Notes: a model not told the origin generated them from the letters alone. A stretch of 64,000 nucleotides of DNA from Serratia rhizosphaerae (GCF_009817885.1 NZ_CP041764.1:1922001-1986000), one strand, 5' to 3'. Shown: positions 1 to 8,360, counted from the first letter of the stretch. Translations and numbers: made by a program.

Positions 1-650
1 CGCTGCTGGTCGGCGGCAACTGGCTGCTATTTATCTGGGCGGTGAATAACCACCATATGCTGGAAGCCAGCCTGGGCTACTTCATCAACCCGCTGGTGAA
101 CGTATTGCTGGGGGTGCTGTTTCTCGGCGAGCGTTTCCGCCGGATGCAGTGGGTGGCGGTCGCCCTGGCGTTTACCGGCGTGCTGGTGCAGCTGTGGCAG
201 TTCGGCTCATTGCCGGTTATCGGGCTGGGGCTGGCGTTCAGCTTTGCGTTTTACGGCCTGCTGCGCAAGAAAATCGCCATCGACGCGCAGACCGGTATGC
301 TGATTGAGACGCTGTGGCTGCTGCCGGTCGCCGCCGTTTATCTGTTCTTTATCGCCGACAGCGCCACCAGCCATCTCGGCGCCAACCCCTGGTCGCTGAA
401 CCTGCTGCTGGTCGCCGCCGGCATTGTCACCACCGTGCCGCTGCTGTTCTTCACCGCCGCCGCCACCCGTCTGCGCCTGTCGACGCTGGGCTTTTTCCAG
501 TATCTCGGCCCGACGCTGATGTTCCTGCTGGCGGTCACCTTCTACGGGGAAACCGTCGGTCAGGATAAACTGGTGACCTTCGGCTTTATCTGGGCGGCGC
601 TGGTGCTGTTTACCCTCGACGCCCTGTACACCCAGCGCAAGCTACGATGA
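1..650 (+). CDS. rarD: RarD, EamA/DMT-family permease (3' part)
   Basis: The 5' end lies outside the window. The open frame enters at base 3, and 215 residues are visible, against about 296 for the E. coli protein. The visible part is strongly hydrophobic with repeated membrane segments, typical of the ten-helix drug/metabolite transporter superfamily, and begins in a stretch (GGNWLLFIWAVNNHHMLEAS) closely matching E. coli RarD around its middle. E. coli RarD is annotated as a chloramphenicol-sensitivity protein; its substrate is not established. The stop codon overlaps the 3' end of the convergent abrB gene by 9 bases. Gene order rarD near corA and uvrD is as in E. coli. Family assignment is secure and the substrate is unknown. 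Confidence 0.93.
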   Translation, partial: LLVGGNWLLFIWAVNNHHMLEASLGYFINPLVNVLLGVLFLGERFRRMQWVAVALAFTGVLVQLWQFGSLPVIGLGLAFSFAFYGLLRKKIAIDAQTGMLIETLWLLPVAAVYLFFIADSATSHLGANPWSLNLLLVAAGIVTTVPLLFFTAAATRLRLSTLGFFQYLGPTLMFLLAVTFYGETVGQDKLVTFGFIWAALVLFTLDALYTQRKLR

Positions 651-1706
651 GCTGGAGGCCGGCGTCGCGTGGTTGGAAATAAAACGCGCGATCGCCGGCC
701 CGGTCAGCAGGATGGTGAACAGCCGCAGCGTCTGCAGCGCCATCACAAATGACATATCCACCCGACTGCCGGCGGCGATAATCGCCACCGTATCCAGCCC
801 GCCGGGACTGGTGGCCAGGTAGGCGGTCATCATGTCTACCGGCAGGAAACAGGTCAGCATCCACGCCAGCAGGCCGCAAAACAGCATCAGCGCGGCGATG
901 GACACCAGCATCTGCGGCAGCGTACGCATCGCCAGCAACAGGATCGGCCGGGTGAAACGCAACCCCACGCTCCAGCCAATCAGCGTATAGGCCAGCGCCA
1001 GCAGCCATTCCGGGATCTGCAGCGCCATCGCGCCGCTGGAGTGCAGCGCGGCGCCGATAATCATCGGCAGCAGCAGCGCTCCCGAAGGAATACGCAGCCG
1101 CGGCCCCAGCCAGGCGCCTGCGGCCGCCACCGCCAGCGTCGCCAGAAAGCGCCAGTCCAGCGGCGGGAACCAGACCAATGCGGCGCTGCTCTGCCCCGCT
1201 TCATCCCCCAGACCGATACGCGCCACCGCCGCCGCCGCCGTGGCGACAAACAGTACGCGCAGATACTGCATAAACGCCACCAAACGCACGTCGGCGCCGA
1301 AGTCGCCGGCCATGGCGACCATCGCCGAGGCGCCGCCGGGCGACGCGCCCCAGGCGCCGGTCGGGCCGGGCAGATCGCTAAAGCGCACCAGACACCAGCC
1401 GGAGATGGCGCTGGCCAGCAGCGTCGCCAGCAATACCAGTAAAATCAGCGGCCAGTCGGCCAGCAGCGGCGTCAGAATGGAAGGGGATAGGCTTTGGGCG
1501 ATCATGCAGCCCAGCACGGCCTGCGCGCCGATAAACAGCGGTTTAGGAATGCGTACCGACGCGCCCAGCAGCCCCATGGTCACGCCAACGATCATCGGCC
1601 CCAGCAACAGGGCGGCGGGAATATGGAACGCCAGCAGGGCGAAGCCCAGCGCCAGCGACGCCAGCAGCAGGATCAGCCATTGCAGTACCGCGGGGAACCT
1701 CTCCAT
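642..1706 (-). CDS. abrB: AbrB family membrane protein
   Basis: This encodes a 354-residue polytopic membrane protein of the AbrB/TIGR03082 family, which carries a duplicated membrane domain. The E. coli homologue is described as a regulator of aidB, but the molecular role is not settled. The tandem motifs GAWGASPGGASAM and, in the second half, TSPGGLDTVAIIAAGS are the internal duplication typical of the family. I chose the ATG at 1706 because the product then begins MERFPAVLQW, in line with the family, with a GAAGG ribosome site about 12 bases upstream. A TTG 18 bases upstream would add six residues. It is convergent with rarD. It is not the AbrB DNA-binding protein of Bacillus. Confidence 0.87.
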   Translation of the reverse strand: MERFPAVLQWLILLLASLALGFALLAFHIPAALLLGPMIVGVTMGLLGASVRIPKPLFIGAQAVLGCMIAQSLSPSILTPLLADWPLILLVLLATLLASAISGWCLVRFSDLPGPTGAWGASPGGASAMVAMAGDFGADVRLVAFMQYLRVLFVATAAAAVARIGLGDEAGQSSAALVWFPPLDWRFLATLAVAAAGAWLGPRLRIPSGALLLPMIIGAALHSSGAMALQIPEWLLALAYTLIGWSVGLRFTRPILLLAMRTLPQMLVSIAALMLFCGLLAWMLTCFLPVDMMTAYLATSPGGLDTVAIIAAGSRVDMSFVMALQTLRLFTILLTGPAIARFISNHATPASSSS

Positions 1707-1794
1707 GGGAAGGATTGCCTTCAAATAATTTTGCAGGGAATTATCTTAGCAGGCTAACGGCGTGAAATCACGATGCGGCAGGCGCTACGCCGCC

Positions 1795-1824
1795 CCGGCC
1801 TGCGGCTTGACGCCGGCAGGCCGG
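1795..1824. terminator. GC-rich hairpin downstream of corA
   Basis: A perfect 9-bp inverted repeat (CCGGCCTGC / GCAGGCCGG) with a 12-base loop lies just after the corA stop codon. It has no clear U-tract on either strand, so it may only slow transcription or protect the corA mRNA 3' end. Assignment as the end of the corA transcript is inference. Confidence 0.4.
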
Positions 1825-1837
1825 GAAGCGCGCCGGC

Positions 1838-2788
1838 TTATAGCCAGTTCTTACGCTTAAAGTACAGGTACGGCGCCAGGCCCGCCAGAATCATCAGGCT
1901 GATCGCCCCCGGATAGCCAAACGACCACTTCAGCTCCGGCATAAATTCGAAGTTCATGCCGTAGCTGGAGGCCACCAGCGTCGGCGGCAGGAACACCACC
2001 GACACCACCGAGAAGATCTTGATGATGCGGTTCTGTTCGATATTGATAAAGCCCATCGCCGCCTGCATCAGGAAGTTTACCTTCTGGAACAGCGACTCAT
2101 TGTGCGGCAGCAGGGATTCGATATCGCGCAGCACCTCGCGCGCCTGCTCCAGCTGGCCGGTCGGCAGCCGCGCCTTACGCACCAGGAAATTCAGCGCGCG
2201 CTGGGTATCCATCAGACACAGGCGCACCTTCCAGCCGATGTCTTCCAGCTCCGCCAGCGTCGACAGCGCCTCGTCGTACTCATCGCCCTGATGCCCTTCC
2301 ATTATCACCCGGCTGAGCTTTTCCAGATCGCTGTAAATATTCTCAATTTCGTCCGCCAGCTGTTCAATTTTGGTTTCAAACAGATCCAGCAGCAGTTCAT
2401 AGGCGTTGCCATCCACCATCATCTGATTACGGGCGCGCATGCGGTACAGGCGAAACGCCGGCAGCTCGCGCTCGCGCAGCGTATACAACCTGCCGTCACG
2501 GATGGTGAACGCCACGGTGGAGTTGCCGGCGTGATCTTCCGCATCTTCGAAATAGAAGAAGGAGTGGATGTGCAGACCGTCTTCGTCTTCAAAAAAACGC
2601 GCCGAGGCCTCGATGTCGTCCAGTTCCGGACGGGTGGCCAGGCTTTGCCCCAGCTCATGTTGCACACGGTCGCGCTCGCTTTCTTCCGGCTCGACCAGGT
2701 CTACCCACAGTGAGGTGGTCAGGTCTTCGGCCTCATCCAGCTCAAGGCGGGACAAGCGGCTGTTATCTAATCTGAAAGCGCTTAGCAT
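1838..2788 (-). CDS. corA: CorA magnesium/cobalt transporter
   Basis: CorA forms a homopentameric inner-membrane channel for Mg2+ and also passes Co2+ and Ni2+. The 316 residues equal the usual enterobacterial length. The first ~250 residues form the cytosolic funnel and stalk domain with acidic clusters. Two membrane helices lie at the C terminus, with the signature GMN filter motif at residues 277-279 (YGMNFEF) and the basic tail KRKNWL. The ATG at 2788 is preceded by an AGGGAG ribosome site. It is transcribed alone from a long leader that carries a corL-like ORF and several hairpins (see 2836-3152), consistent with Mg2+-responsive control by Rho-dependent attenuation as known in Salmonella. 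Confidence 0.97.
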   Translation of the reverse strand: MLSAFRLDNSRLSRLELDEAEDLTTSLWVDLVEPEESERDRVQHELGQSLATRPELDDIEASARFFEDEDGLHIHSFFYFEDAEDHAGNSTVAFTIRDGRLYTLRERELPAFRLYRMRARNQMMVDGNAYELLLDLFETKIEQLADEIENIYSDLEKLSRVIMEGHQGDEYDEALSTLAELEDIGWKVRLCLMDTQRALNFLVRKARLPTGQLEQAREVLRDIESLLPHNESLFQKVNFLMQAAMGFINIEQNRIIKIFSVVSVVFLPPTLVASSYGMNFEFMPELKWSFGYPGAISLMILAGLAPYLYFKRKNWL

Positions 2789-2835
2789 GTGCTAAAACTC
2801 CCTAATGGTGAGGGGATACCCTGCATTCATTGGAA

Positions 2836-2879
2836 TTGCATCATCCCGGGCGACAGAACGCCCAAACCCACTGATGCAA
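2836..2879 (-). promoter_or_regulatory. corA leader stem-loop
   Basis: In the corA mRNA leader an 8-bp outer stem (TTGCATCA / TGATGCAA) encloses a 5-bp inner stem (GGGCG / CGCCC). The structure begins one base after the stop codon of the small ORF at 2881-2940 and ends about 47 bases before the corA start. In Salmonella the corA leader folds into alternative structures whose choice depends on translation of corL and controls Rho access. The position here suggests the same arrangement. The fold is read from the sequence; the function is inference. Confidence 0.5.
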
Positions 2880-2880
2880 C

Positions 2881-2940
2881 TCACATCATTTTAGGCAGAC
2901 AACGCGTTGAAGCACAGAAACGGGGAGGCACACAGGCCAT
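2881..2940 (-). CDS. Putative CorL-like leader peptide
   Basis: A 19-codon frame (MACVPPRFCASTRCLPKMM) lies in the corA 5' leader, about 90 bases upstream of corA. It contains three proline codons, and its stop codon abuts the leader stem-loop at 2836-2879. Salmonella corA is preceded by a short leader ORF, corL, whose translation controls Rho-dependent termination in the leader. Position, size and proline content fit that role. The ribosome site (GAAACGAGC before the ATG) is only partial, and I could not align it against Salmonella CorL, so the identity is a proposal. Confidence 0.45.
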   Translation of the reverse strand: MACVPPRFCASTRCLPKMM

Positions 2941-3005
2941 GCTCGTTTCAGACCATAAAGAGATCTGACTCAGAGCGACGCACGGAGGGGTCGCCGACAA
3001 CCACG

Positions 3006-3033
3006 AAGGCTATCAGCGTAATGGGATAGCCTT
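3006..3033 (-). promoter_or_regulatory. Hairpin near 5' end of corA leader
   Basis: A perfect 9-bp inverted repeat (AAGGCTATC / GATAGCCTT) with a 10-base loop lies about 80 bases into the predicted corA transcript. It has no adjacent U-run, so it is not an intrinsic terminator. It probably belongs to the regulatory leader. Confidence 0.45.
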
Positions 3034-3122
3034 AGAAGTTGTACCTGTTGGGATCCAGGTCAGTGAGCCAGCATCTACTGGGTGTGTCCAAGGCGAATGT
3101 CCTCATTGATAATCGTGCGCGC

Positions 3123-3152
3123 ATGTTACGCCGAGAGGAAAAAGCCTGTCAA
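3123..3152 (-). promoter_or_regulatory. Predicted corA promoter
   Basis: On the minus strand a perfect -35 box TTGACA (3147-3152) is followed after 18 bases by TAACAT (3123-3128). Transcription would start near 3115 and give a leader of about 330 bases before corA, which fits the long attenuated leader known in enterobacteria. Predicted from sequence only. Confidence 0.55.
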
Positions 3153-3300
3153 CACGTTAAACAGGATAAATACCCAACAATTCACCATGATGACAAGGCC
3201 ATAAAAATCCGCGCGCCGGCGCAAAGAAATGACCGCGCGCAGCGCCCCGCGCCGGGAAAGTTGCTAGACTCTCTTTATCGATAGCTTGCGGATTTCCTTA

Positions 3301-3774
3301 ATGAAATTGATAACCCAACAACAGATGAACACCATGGGCGAGCAGGCCGCCCAACTGCCGCGCCTGCGCACCCACCACCTGCTGCATGACGATATCAATG
3401 AGCCGGTGCAGAGAATGACCATCGCCATGGAGCCGGGCACCTATATTCGCCCGCACCGCCACCCGCAAAGCTGGGAGCTGCTGACGCCGCTGCGCGGCCG
3501 CTTTGTGGTGCTGCAGTTTGACGACCACGGCGCGGTGACCCGGCGTATTGTGCTGGGCGAAGAGAACCGGCTGCTGGAAATGCCCGTCAACGTCTGGCAT
3601 ACCGTGCTGTCGGTCGACGCCGGCGGGGTGCTGTTCGAGGTGAAGCCGGGGCCGTATCAGCCGTTAACGGCGGAAGACTGCATGCGCTGGGCGCCGCCCG
3701 AAGGCGGCGACGGCATTGAGGCGGTGTTGCGCTGGTACGCGACCGCGCAGGAAGGCGACCGCTACCCGGGTTGA
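3301..3774 (+). CDS. wbuC: WbuC-type cupin-fold metalloprotein
   Basis: This is a 157-residue single-domain protein related to WbuC, a cupin-fold protein often found in O-antigen clusters and of unknown biochemical function. The cupin metal-binding motif is visible as RPHRHPQSWELLTPLRG, with a second histidine region at VNVWHTVLS. I chose the ATG at 3301 because MKLITQQQMN matches the family start; a TTG 15 bases upstream is less likely. The gene stands alone between corA and uvrD and is not near sugar-transfer genes. It is convergent with uvrD, with only 19 bases between the stop codons. In E. coli this place holds other small genes. Confidence 0.8.
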   Translation: MKLITQQQMNTMGEQAAQLPRLRTHHLLHDDINEPVQRMTIAMEPGTYIRPHRHPQSWELLTPLRGRFVVLQFDDHGAVTRRIVLGEENRLLEMPVNVWHTVLSVDAGGVLFEVKPGPYQPLTAEDCMRWAPPEGGDGIEAVLRWYATAQEGDRYPG

Positions 3775-3793
3775 GGCGCCGGGCGCCGGGGGA

Positions 3794-5956
3794 TTACGGC
3801 GTCTCCAGCTTGGCGTAGGCCGCCACCAGCCATTTGATGCCTTCACCCTGGAAAGCAATCTGCAGCCGACTGTGCTCGCCGCTGCCTTCCAAGTTGACGA
3901 TGGTGCCTTCGCCGAACTTCGGATGGCGCACCCGCTGACCCAGTTTGTAGCCGGTATCGTTCTCGCTGATTGGCGTGCCCATACGCTGGTGTTTCACCGG
4001 CCGCGACACGCTGGCGCGCAGCCGCACTTCCTCCACGCACTCCTCCGGGATCTCGCCGATAAAGCGTGATGGCCGATGGTACACTTCCTTGCCGTACAGC
4101 CGGCGCGTCTCGGCGTAGGTCAGCGTCAGCTTTTCCATCGCCCGCGTCAGGCCGACATAGGCCAGGCGACGCTCCTCTTCCAGCCGGCCGCCCTCTTCCA
4201 GCGACATCTGGCTGGGGAACATGCCCTCTTCCACGCCGACGATAAACACCTGGCGGAACTCCAGCCCTTTGGCCGAGTGCAGCGTCATCAGCTGCACCGC
4301 GTCCTGATAGGCGTCGGCCTGCCCTTCGCCGGCCTCCAGCGCCGCGTGCGATAAAAACGCCTGCAGCGGCATTAAATCCTGATCTTCATCCTGATAGCTG
4401 AACTGGCGCGTCGCCGTCACCAGTTCCTCCAGGTTTTCGATCCGCGCCTGGCCCTTTTCACCCTTTTCCTGCTCATACATGAGGAACAGGCCGGAGTCGC
4501 GGATCACCCGGTCGGTCTGCACGTGCAGCGGCATATCCGCGGTTTCATGCGCCAGCGAATCCACCAGCTCGGTGAAGCGCTGCAGGGCGGAGGCGGCGCG
4601 TCCGGCCAGGACTTTGTCCTGCAGCAGCGCGCGCGTGGCCTGCCACAGCGTCAGCTGACGATCGCGCGCCGTCTGGCGCACCACGTCCAGCGTGCGGTCG
4701 CCGATGCCGCGCGTCGGCGTGTTCACCACGCGCTCAAACGCCGCATCGTCGTTACGGTTGGCGATCAGACGCAGGTAGGCCAGCGCATCTTTGATCTCCT
4801 GCCGCTCGAAGAAGCGCATGCCGCCGTAAATGCGGTACGGCATGGCGGTTTGCAGCAGCGCCTCTTCCAGCACGCGCGACTGGGCGTTACTGCGGTAGAG
4901 GATTGCGCAGTCGTTCAGCGCGCCGCCGTTTTCCTGCCAGGTTTTGATGCGGTTGACCACAAAGCGGGCTTCATCCAGCTCGTTGAACGCGCAGTACAGC
5001 GAAATCGGCTCCCCTTCCGCCCCTTCGGTCCACAGGTTTTTCCCCATGCGGCCGTCGTTATTGGCGATCAGCGTGTTGGCGGCCTTGAGGATATTGCTGG
5101 TCGAACGGTAGTTCTGCTCCAGACGGATGGTTTCGGCGCCCGGAAAGTCTTTCAGGAAGCGCTGAATATTCTCCACCTGCGCGCCGCGCCAGCCGTAGAT
5201 CGACTGATCGTCGTCGCCGACGATCATCACATTGGCCCGGTCGCCCGCCAGCAGGCGGATCCAGGCGTACTGAATACGGTTGGTATCCTGGAATTCGTCC
5301 ACCAGAATGTTAGTGAAGCGATCGCGGTAATGGTTGAGGATGTGCGGCTTGTTCAGCCACAGCTCGTGGGCGCGCAGCAGCAGTTCAGCAAAGTCCACCA
5401 GCCCGGCGCGATCGCAGGCCTCCTGATAGGCCTGATAGATGCGCAGCCAAGTGGCTTCCACCGGATTGCCATAGCTTTCAATATGCTGCGGACGCAGGCC
5501 GTCATCTTTTTTGCCGTTGATGTACCACATCGCCTGACGCGGCGGCCACTGTTTCTCGTCCACGTTCAGCGCGCGGATAATGCGTTTGAGCAACCGCAGC
5601 TGATCCTCACTGTCGAGAATCTGGAAGTCCTGCGGCAGGTTGGCGTCCATATGGTGGGCGCGCAGCAGACGGTGCGCCAGGCCGTGGAAGGTGCCGATCC
5701 ACATGCCGCCCTGGCTGGTGCCGATCAGTTGCTCGATACGATGGCGCATCTCCGCTGCCGCCTTGTTGGTGAAGGTGACCGCCATAATCGAATACGGCGA
5801 GCAATTCTCCACCGCCAGCAGCCAGGCGATGCGATGCACCAGCACCCGGGTTTTGCCGCTTCCCGCGCCCGCCAGCACCAACAGGTTACTGCGTGGCGCC
5901 GCCACGGCTTCACGTTGTTTGTCATTCATGCTGTTGAGCAGGTCGGAAACGTCCAT
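3794..5956 (-). CDS. uvrD: DNA helicase II UvrD
   Basis: UvrD is a 3'-5' superfamily-1A helicase for nucleotide excision repair, methyl-directed mismatch repair and clearance of RecA filaments. The chosen start (MDVSDLLNSMNDKQ) gives 720 residues, the same as E. coli; an ATG nine bases upstream is rejected. Motifs in order are Walker A GAGSGKT (30-36), DEFQDTN, GDDDQSIYGWRGA, LEQNYRS, LMTLHSAKGLEF and AYVGLTRA. The C-terminal ~60 residues carry the conserved GQRVRHPKFGEGTI segment of the RNA-polymerase-interacting Tudor-like domain. It is the last gene of the leftward dapF-yigA-xerC-yigB-uvrD run but has its own promoter and LexA box. Confidence 0.98.
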   Translation of the reverse strand: MDVSDLLNSMNDKQREAVAAPRSNLLVLAGAGSGKTRVLVHRIAWLLAVENCSPYSIMAVTFTNKAAAEMRHRIEQLIGTSQGGMWIGTFHGLAHRLLRAHHMDANLPQDFQILDSEDQLRLLKRIIRALNVDEKQWPPRQAMWYINGKKDDGLRPQHIESYGNPVEATWLRIYQAYQEACDRAGLVDFAELLLRAHELWLNKPHILNHYRDRFTNILVDEFQDTNRIQYAWIRLLAGDRANVMIVGDDDQSIYGWRGAQVENIQRFLKDFPGAETIRLEQNYRSTSNILKAANTLIANNDGRMGKNLWTEGAEGEPISLYCAFNELDEARFVVNRIKTWQENGGALNDCAILYRSNAQSRVLEEALLQTAMPYRIYGGMRFFERQEIKDALAYLRLIANRNDDAAFERVVNTPTRGIGDRTLDVVRQTARDRQLTLWQATRALLQDKVLAGRAASALQRFTELVDSLAHETADMPLHVQTDRVIRDSGLFLMYEQEKGEKGQARIENLEELVTATRQFSYQDEDQDLMPLQAFLSHAALEAGEGQADAYQDAVQLMTLHSAKGLEFRQVFIVGVEEGMFPSQMSLEEGGRLEEERRLAYVGLTRAMEKLTLTYAETRRLYGKEVYHRPSRFIGEIPEECVEEVRLRASVSRPVKHQRMGTPISENDTGYKLGQRVRHPKFGEGTIVNLEGSGEHSRLQIAFQGEGIKWLVAAYAKLETP

Positions 5957-6002
5957 AGGCACCATTACGTGGTAAGGGAAAACCGCGCCGGCGCGGCTTT
6001 CA

Positions 6003-6018
6003 CTGTGAATTTATACAG
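6003..6018 (-). promoter_or_regulatory. LexA (SOS) box of uvrD
   Basis: A palindromic CTGT-N8-ACAG (CTGTATAAATTCACAG on the minus strand) matches the enterobacterial LexA consensus. It sits between the predicted -10 box and the uvrD start codon. E. coli uvrD is LexA-controlled with a box in the same place. Confidence 0.85.
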
Positions 6019-6030
6019 AGTTATGGAGGG

Positions 6031-6058
6031 ATTATAACAACGCTGTCAGCGATGCCAA
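6031..6058 (-). promoter_or_regulatory. Predicted uvrD promoter
   Basis: The minus strand shows TTGGCA (6053-6058), a 16-base spacer, and a perfect TATAAT (6031-6036), about 75 bases before the uvrD ATG. It lies inside the last codons of yigB. The LexA box follows just downstream, where bound repressor would block RNA polymerase. Confidence 0.7.
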
Positions 6059-6748
6059 CTGCGAAACCTCAATATGTGGCAGCAAACGGCTGTCGGCGGC
6101 CTGCATCAGGCTGCGCCGGCGGTCATTGATCCAGCAGGCCTGAAAACCGGCGCGCAGCGCTCCCGCTACGTCGGTGGTCAGGTCATCGCCCACGTGCAAA
6201 ATATGCGCGGGCGCGATCGCCAGCCGCTCGGCGGCCAGCTGATACATATCCTGATAGGGTTTGGCGCGGCCGTCCGGCCCGGAACGCAACACAAAGCGGA
6301 AGTAGCCGTCCAGGCCGCAGCGCGCCGGATCGACGTTGCCGTTGGTGATCGCCACCAGCGGGTAACGCGCCCCCAGCGCCTTCAGCGTGGCGTGGGTGGC
6401 CGCCGGCACCTCAATGCGGCTGCGCCAGTCGGCAAAGTGCCGCATGGCGGCGTCGGCCCCTTCCGCCGCGTCGTCCTCCGTCAGCCCCTGCCGGCTCAGC
6501 GCCAGGTGGATGGCCCGCCAGCGCCAGCGGGTGACGTCATGGTAAATTTCCGGCTCGCGCGCGCGCAGCGCCTGCCGCAGGCGGTGAAAATCCGCCGACT
6601 GAAAGTCTTTCAGCCCCGGATGGTAATCTTGTAAAAAGGCCACCGACTGCCGCTCCGTCTCAACGATCACCGGGCGGTTGTCGTACAGCGTATCATCCAG
6701 ATCGAACGTCAGCGCCGCCAGCGGGCGCAGCGGCCGGTAAAAATGCAT
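6032..6748 (-). CDS. yigB: YigB, HAD phosphatase (riboflavin pathway)
   Basis: This is a HAD-superfamily hydrolase. E. coli YigB dephosphorylates 5-amino-6-(5-phospho-D-ribitylamino)uracil, the missing phosphatase step of riboflavin synthesis, and also acts on FMN. The start MHFYRPLRPL gives 238 residues, equal to E. coli. The catalytic motif FDLDDTLYDN carries the nucleophile Asp16 and acid/base Asp18. Later motifs are AITNGNVD (motif II), the lysine of RAKPYQDMY (motif III) and HVGDDLTTDV (motif IV). Its ATG overlaps the xerC stop by one base (TGATG), so translation is probably coupled. Confidence 0.95.
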   Translation of the reverse strand: MHFYRPLRPLAALTFDLDDTLYDNRPVIVETERQSVAFLQDYHPGLKDFQSADFHRLRQALRAREPEIYHDVTRWRWRAIHLALSRQGLTEDDAAEGADAAMRHFADWRSRIEVPAATHATLKALGARYPLVAITNGNVDPARCGLDGYFRFVLRSGPDGRAKPYQDMYQLAAERLAIAPAHILHVGDDLTTDVAGALRAGFQACWINDRRRSLMQAADSRLLPHIEVSQLASLTALL

Positions 6749-7659
6749 CAGGATTTCCCCCGTTTGGCGCGTGGATGCGCCGCATCGTACACGTTGGCCA
6801 GGTGTTGAAAGTCGAGGTGGGTATAGATTTGCGTGGTGGTCAGGTTGGCATGCCCCAGCAGTTCCTGCACCGCGCGCAGATCGCCGCTGGATTCCAGCAC
6901 GTGGGTGGCAAAGGAGTGGCGCAGCTTGTGCGGGTGAATGTGGCTGCTGACGCCCTGTTTGACGCCCCACTCGGCAAAGCGCTTTTGCACATTGCGCGTG
7001 GAGATGCGCTTGCCCTGATTGGAGAGAAATACCGCATCGTCGCCCGGCGCGAACAGATCGCGCATCGCCAGCCAGCGTTCCAGCCAGGTGACGGCGGTGC
7101 GGCCGATCGGCAGCTTGCGCTCCTTGCTGCCTTTCCCCATCACCCAGATCTCGCCGGCGGCCAGATCGAGGTGCCGGCAGTCCAGCCCCACCAGCTCCGC
7201 CAGACGCAGCCCGGCACCGTACATCACTTCCAGCATCGCGCGGTCGCGCACCGCCAGCGGGTCGTTGACGTCGATCTCCAGCAGTTGGCTCACTTCGTCG
7301 ACGTCGATATTTTTCGGCAAATGGCGGCCGCTGCGCGGCGTGCGGATGCCCTTCGCCGGGTTGGCGGGCAGTTGCCCCTGGCTCACCTGCCAGTCGAGAA
7401 AACTGCGCAGCGCGGAGAGACGCAGCGCCAGGCTGGCGGCATGCAGCCCCGCCCGCTTGCTGCGGGCCACCAGTTGCCGCACCAGCGCCGCATCCAGCTG
7501 CGACCAGGCGCTGACGCCCAGCCCGCCGGCCAACGTGCACAGCGCCTGCAGCTGGCGGGAGTAGTTAATCTGGGTCAGCGGACTGAGCTGGCGCTCCACT
7601 TTCAGATAGCGCAAAAAAGCGTCCACCGGCGGTTGCAGGCCGGCCGCTGGCCCCGTCAT
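6748..7659 (-). CDS. xerC: Tyrosine recombinase XerC
   Basis: XerC acts with XerD at the dif site to resolve chromosome dimers at division, under FtsK control. The 303 residues compare with 298 in E. coli. The N-terminal SAM-like core-binding domain covers roughly residues 1-100. The catalytic domain shows the first Arg in the GAGLRLAEL region, the HPHKLRHSFATH box with HxxR, a histidine in LLGHANL, and the nucleophile Tyr279 (TQIYTHLDF). It overlaps yigA by four bases (ATGA) and yigB by one, so it sits inside the dapF-uvrD operon as in E. coli. Confidence 0.97.
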   Translation of the reverse strand: MTGPAAGLQPPVDAFLRYLKVERQLSPLTQINYSRQLQALCTLAGGLGVSAWSQLDAALVRQLVARSKRAGLHAASLALRLSALRSFLDWQVSQGQLPANPAKGIRTPRSGRHLPKNIDVDEVSQLLEIDVNDPLAVRDRAMLEVMYGAGLRLAELVGLDCRHLDLAAGEIWVMGKGSKERKLPIGRTAVTWLERWLAMRDLFAPGDDAVFLSNQGKRISTRNVQKRFAEWGVKQGVSSHIHPHKLRHSFATHVLESSGDLRAVQELLGHANLTTTQIYTHLDFQHLANVYDAAHPRAKRGKS

Positions 7660-8360
7660 GCGCGTTCGATCCAGCGTTCCAGCAGTTCCGGCAGCATGCG
7701 CGCCAGCTGGGCCAGCATTACGGTGCCCATACCCGGCTGATAGTGCTGCGTGTCGCGGCTGCTGAAGATCACCATGCCCAAATCGCCGTCCTCGCCCAGC
7801 AGCGACAGCGCCACCGAACCAACCTGCTTGGCCTGCGGCAACAGCAGCAGCAGTTCCGGGCCGTTCAGGCTGCCGAGGAAGTGATGATCATCCCCCAGGC
7901 GCTGAATGCGCAGCGGTTCAAATGCCGAGCGCGCAATGCCCAAGTGGGTAAAGTCCGACGGCGCGCCGATCTGCCAGCGGTCGCTGAACAGGCGGATGTT
8001 GGCGCCGGCCAGCCCGAAGCCGCGCGCCCAGCGCTGCAGGCGATTGAGCATATCCTGCAGGCTGTCGGCGGTGGCCAGGTTGGCCTGCAGATGCAGCAGC
8101 CGGCCAAACAGGTTTTCATTGGCGCTGGCCTGCTCCATCAGCAGCGTAATCTCTTCTTCCAGCCGGTCAATATGGTTACGCTGCCGCGCCAGATGCCACT
8201 CCACCAGCGATACGGTGCCGCGCACCGGGTGGGGCACGCGCATCTGCTCAACCTGGCGCGCATTGCGCATAAAGAAATCCGGGTTCTGCTGCAGGTACTG
8301 CATTACGGCGTCGTCATCAAGCGCAATGGCTGCGACGGCCTGGTCCTCAACGCTTTTCAT
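7656..8360 (-). CDS. yigA: YigA, DUF484 protein
   Basis: This is a 234-residue DUF484 protein. The family has a GAF-like fold and no assigned biochemical activity. Residues around 20-30 carry the family stretch VMQYLQQNPDFFMRN, followed by LVEWHLARQRNHI and a probable helical coiled segment (residues ~60-90). The GAF-like half includes LLGEDGDLGMVIFSSRD. It is conserved between dapF and xerC in enterobacteria, with four-base overlaps on both sides, which indicates translational coupling. No function should be inferred beyond this linkage. Confidence 0.92.
   Translation of the reverse strand: MKSVEDQAVAAIALDDDAVMQYLQQNPDFFMRNARQVEQMRVPHPVRGTVSLVEWHLARQRNHIDRLEEEITLLMEQASANENLFGRLLHLQANLATADSLQDMLNRLQRWARGFGLAGANIRLFSDRWQIGAPSDFTHLGIARSAFEPLRIQRLGDDHHFLGSLNGPELLLLLPQAKQVGSVALSLLGEDGDLGMVIFSSRDTQHYQPGMGTVMLAQLARMLPELLERWIERA

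Noticed and set aside
3039..3284. 81-codon frame on the plus strand upstream of wbuC
   Set aside because: It is antisense to the corA leader and promoter and has no family resemblance or convincing ribosome site.
4523..6037. 504-codon open frame on the plus strand
   Set aside because: It is fully antisense to uvrD, rich in His, Gln, Arg and Val, and lacks domain-like features. It is a shadow frame typical of GC-rich genes.
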